Of a stretch of DNA of 60,000 nt, positions 58,588-60,000 are shown piece by piece. This stretch comes from Diphasiastrum complanatum (Eukaryota > Streptophyta > Lycopodiopsida > Lycopodiales > Lycopodiaceae): NCBI GenBank assembly GCA_029204225.1, contig CM055104.1, forward strand, positions 45,455,835 through 45,515,834. The letters run 5' to 3'. The position numbers and the translations under genes are program-made. Position 1 is the first letter of the stretch. The number at the start of each line of letters is the position of its first letter. The notes under the pieces are model-generated. The model saw only the letters and a program-made list of their open reading frames with translations, made no database searches and was not told the origin of the DNA.

Positions 58588-59183
58588 CTTACTAGCAAGA
58601 TTCTACACACAAGATATAGATTTGTTTGGACCTGAAACTCAACAAGGTTTCTAACTTGCAGTGTTTCACTCAAATGTTGACTTCTAATCCAACAGATGGA
58701 TTTGTAATCACAGTTCTATCACTCCCTCACAAATCTGGAATGAAGATAAGATGAGATGAAAACTATACTCAAGCAAATCTTGCCAATCTTGGCTATTCTT
58801 GGACAAAATCTGACTCTATCTCTCTCATTCATTGTGGTGTACTTTCAAGACCTGGTTTCCACTTTAAGAAGGTCTGAAATCAGCCTAGATTAAAACTAGT
58901 CAATGGCAAGTGATCTTGGTAGCTTATTCTAGGATTTGCACCAAAAATTACATCAAATTGACACCATATGAATTTTCTATGATCCAATGAATATGGGTTA
59001 TTAAATGCTGGTTCAGAGATGCCCACACGTGTGAACAGTACGGATTTTGATCCTGAAAAAGTTTGGGATCAAATCCCCTCACCAAAACCTGAATACCAGC
59101 TCGCCCTTCCAATACTAGCTTTTCGCACCAAAACCTGCTAAAACTGGATTAGATTCAAACACAGATCAATGGCCTTGTACTTG

Positions 59184-59195
59184 GCTCTGATACCA
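59184..59195 (-). other. Primer-binding site of outer copia
   Basis: 'gctctgatacca' on the plus strand, the exact complement of the tRNA-iMet site, directly adjacent to the LTR at 59196. Confidence 0.95.
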
Positions 59196-59886
59196 TATTA
59201 AAAGTACAGTACTAAGGACCATAAATGGATCTTTGAATGATCCACAAGGTGATTGTATGCTTGTTAAACAATCTATTAGAAACTAGTCATTAGAAAACAA
59301 GATCTAGTTTAGCAGCTTGATAGGAAACAAGTAGAGACAATCAAAGCATTGATCAAATAGTATAATCCAACTCCACATGTGTGAAAATAAGGCTGTAGTA
59401 CGGCCTGTAGACACTGTTTACAAAGTGTCAAAGCTGGGTTTCATTGGAAAGCAAGAGTAATCACCATACAATGAGAGGAAACTCGAGTTTCTTTTTGAGG
59501 CTCCAAAAAGTTTCTATCTTCTCACTATGGAGAATGGGAATACATAGTAAAACACACTTCCTTTGCAAAGTTAGGTGAAAATCCAGCATGTAATAAGGAA
59601 GTAGACTCCACTTTCTTGCCCTAATGTGAAAACCCTAGCCTAGATCCAAGAGTCATGCTTGGTAGGTGCATGGTAGGTACAAATCTCATCATAAATTATG
59701 GTCTAGATCCTAAAAAGTAGGAATCACTACCAAATAGACACAACCACTCCTCTTGACTCATGGTAACCTACTTTAGGTGTGTATGTACAAGTGGCACTTT
59801 GGCCATTCAAGTAACCAACAAACAATATTGACAAAATGTACAACATTCTACATGGCTAGATTTGCCAATGTAGGCAATTTTTCACA
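59196..59886 (-). repeat. 5' LTR of outer copia
   Basis: 691 bp, matching 48624-49314 base for base in length. Its inner terminus has decayed (plus-strand TATT where the other LTR has TGTG). Confidence 0.95.
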
Positions 59887-59891
59887 CTACA

Positions 59892-60000
59892 ATCAGGTGA
59901 TCCGATGGAGTGACATACCAAAATAAGCCATAGCTATAGTGGATGAATATATTCATAACCATGAGGCGAATATCCAATCAGTTTTCTAGAATGACAACAA
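59892..60000. other. Flank of the outer copia insertion, nothing recognised
   Basis: About 110 bp after the target-site duplication, with no identifiable feature. Before the insertion this joined 48623. Confidence 0.5.

Larger units (their letters stand above)
48624..59886 (-). mobile_element. Outer Ty1/copia retrotransposon, split by a nested insertion
   Basis: Bounded by 691 bp LTRs (48624-49314 and 59196-59886) and flanked by the 5 bp target-site duplication CTACA (48619-48623, 59887-59891). The primer-binding site is at 59184-59195 and a polypurine tract (GAGGAGGAG on the minus strand) at 49315-49323. Reading leftward the order is gag, protease, integrase, RT, RNase H, the copia order. 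The inner element sits at 51757-57033 inside integrase. Several stops and frameshifts make this copy inactive. Confidence 0.95.

Overview
This 60 kb window is nuclear DNA of a land plant, probably one with a large, repeat-filled genome. The evidence is one intron-rich host gene of the plant-specific GTE bromodomain class, many Ty1/copia and Ty3/gypsy LTR retrotransposons at different stages of decay, a probable CACTA-type transposase remnant, AT-rich spacer DNA, and long (GA/CT)n microsatellites. A Penelope-like reverse-transcriptase fragment inside an intron would fit a non-flowering plant (fern, lycophyte or gymnosperm) better than an angiosperm, but I cannot fix the species.

Layout. 1-9.4 kb: duplicated AT-rich spacer, a decayed locus with a GIY-YIG nuclease-like domain, gag and protease scraps of gypsy-type elements on the minus strand, and a ~310 bp inverted repeat. 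9.4-12.7 kb: a 5' LTR, primer-binding site and gag-protease-integrase of a plus-strand copia element, truncated before reverse transcriptase. 12.7-18.4 kb: an LTR-like repeat, then a minus-strand Ty3/gypsy element (gag, PR, RT, RNase H, IN) broken by many stops and frameshifts. 18.4-23.4 kb: no genes, but a tandem duplication and a tandem array of tRNA-derived SINE-like units. 23.4-33 kb: the only convincing host gene, a ten-coding-exon GTE8/9/10/12-type bromodomain-NET protein (about 845 aa) on the plus strand. Its 3.9 kb second intron carries a partly duplicated Penelope-like fragment. 33-36.3 kb: AT-rich spacer with a (GA)n tract. 36.3-48.5 kb: degraded copia LTRs, gag and RT pieces in both orientations, a DUF4216-like CACTA remnant next to a divergent unknown reading frame, and a cluster of GCCACG/CGTGGC palindromes. 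48.6-59.9 kb: two nested copia elements whose boundaries can be read to the base.

The nested pair is the most informative part. The outer element (48624-59886, TSD CTACA) was split inside its integrase by the inner element (51757-57033, TSD GGCAC). The inner element keeps matching LTRs, a primer-binding site, a polypurine tract, gag and protease. It has lost integrase, reverse transcriptase and RNase H, and in their place has a long open frame (about 520 residues) that I do not recognise. It looks like a non-autonomous copia retrotransposon carrying a foreign or novel coding segment. The plus-strand element at 9.4-12.7 kb is a relative that still has integrase, so it shows where the replacement begins.
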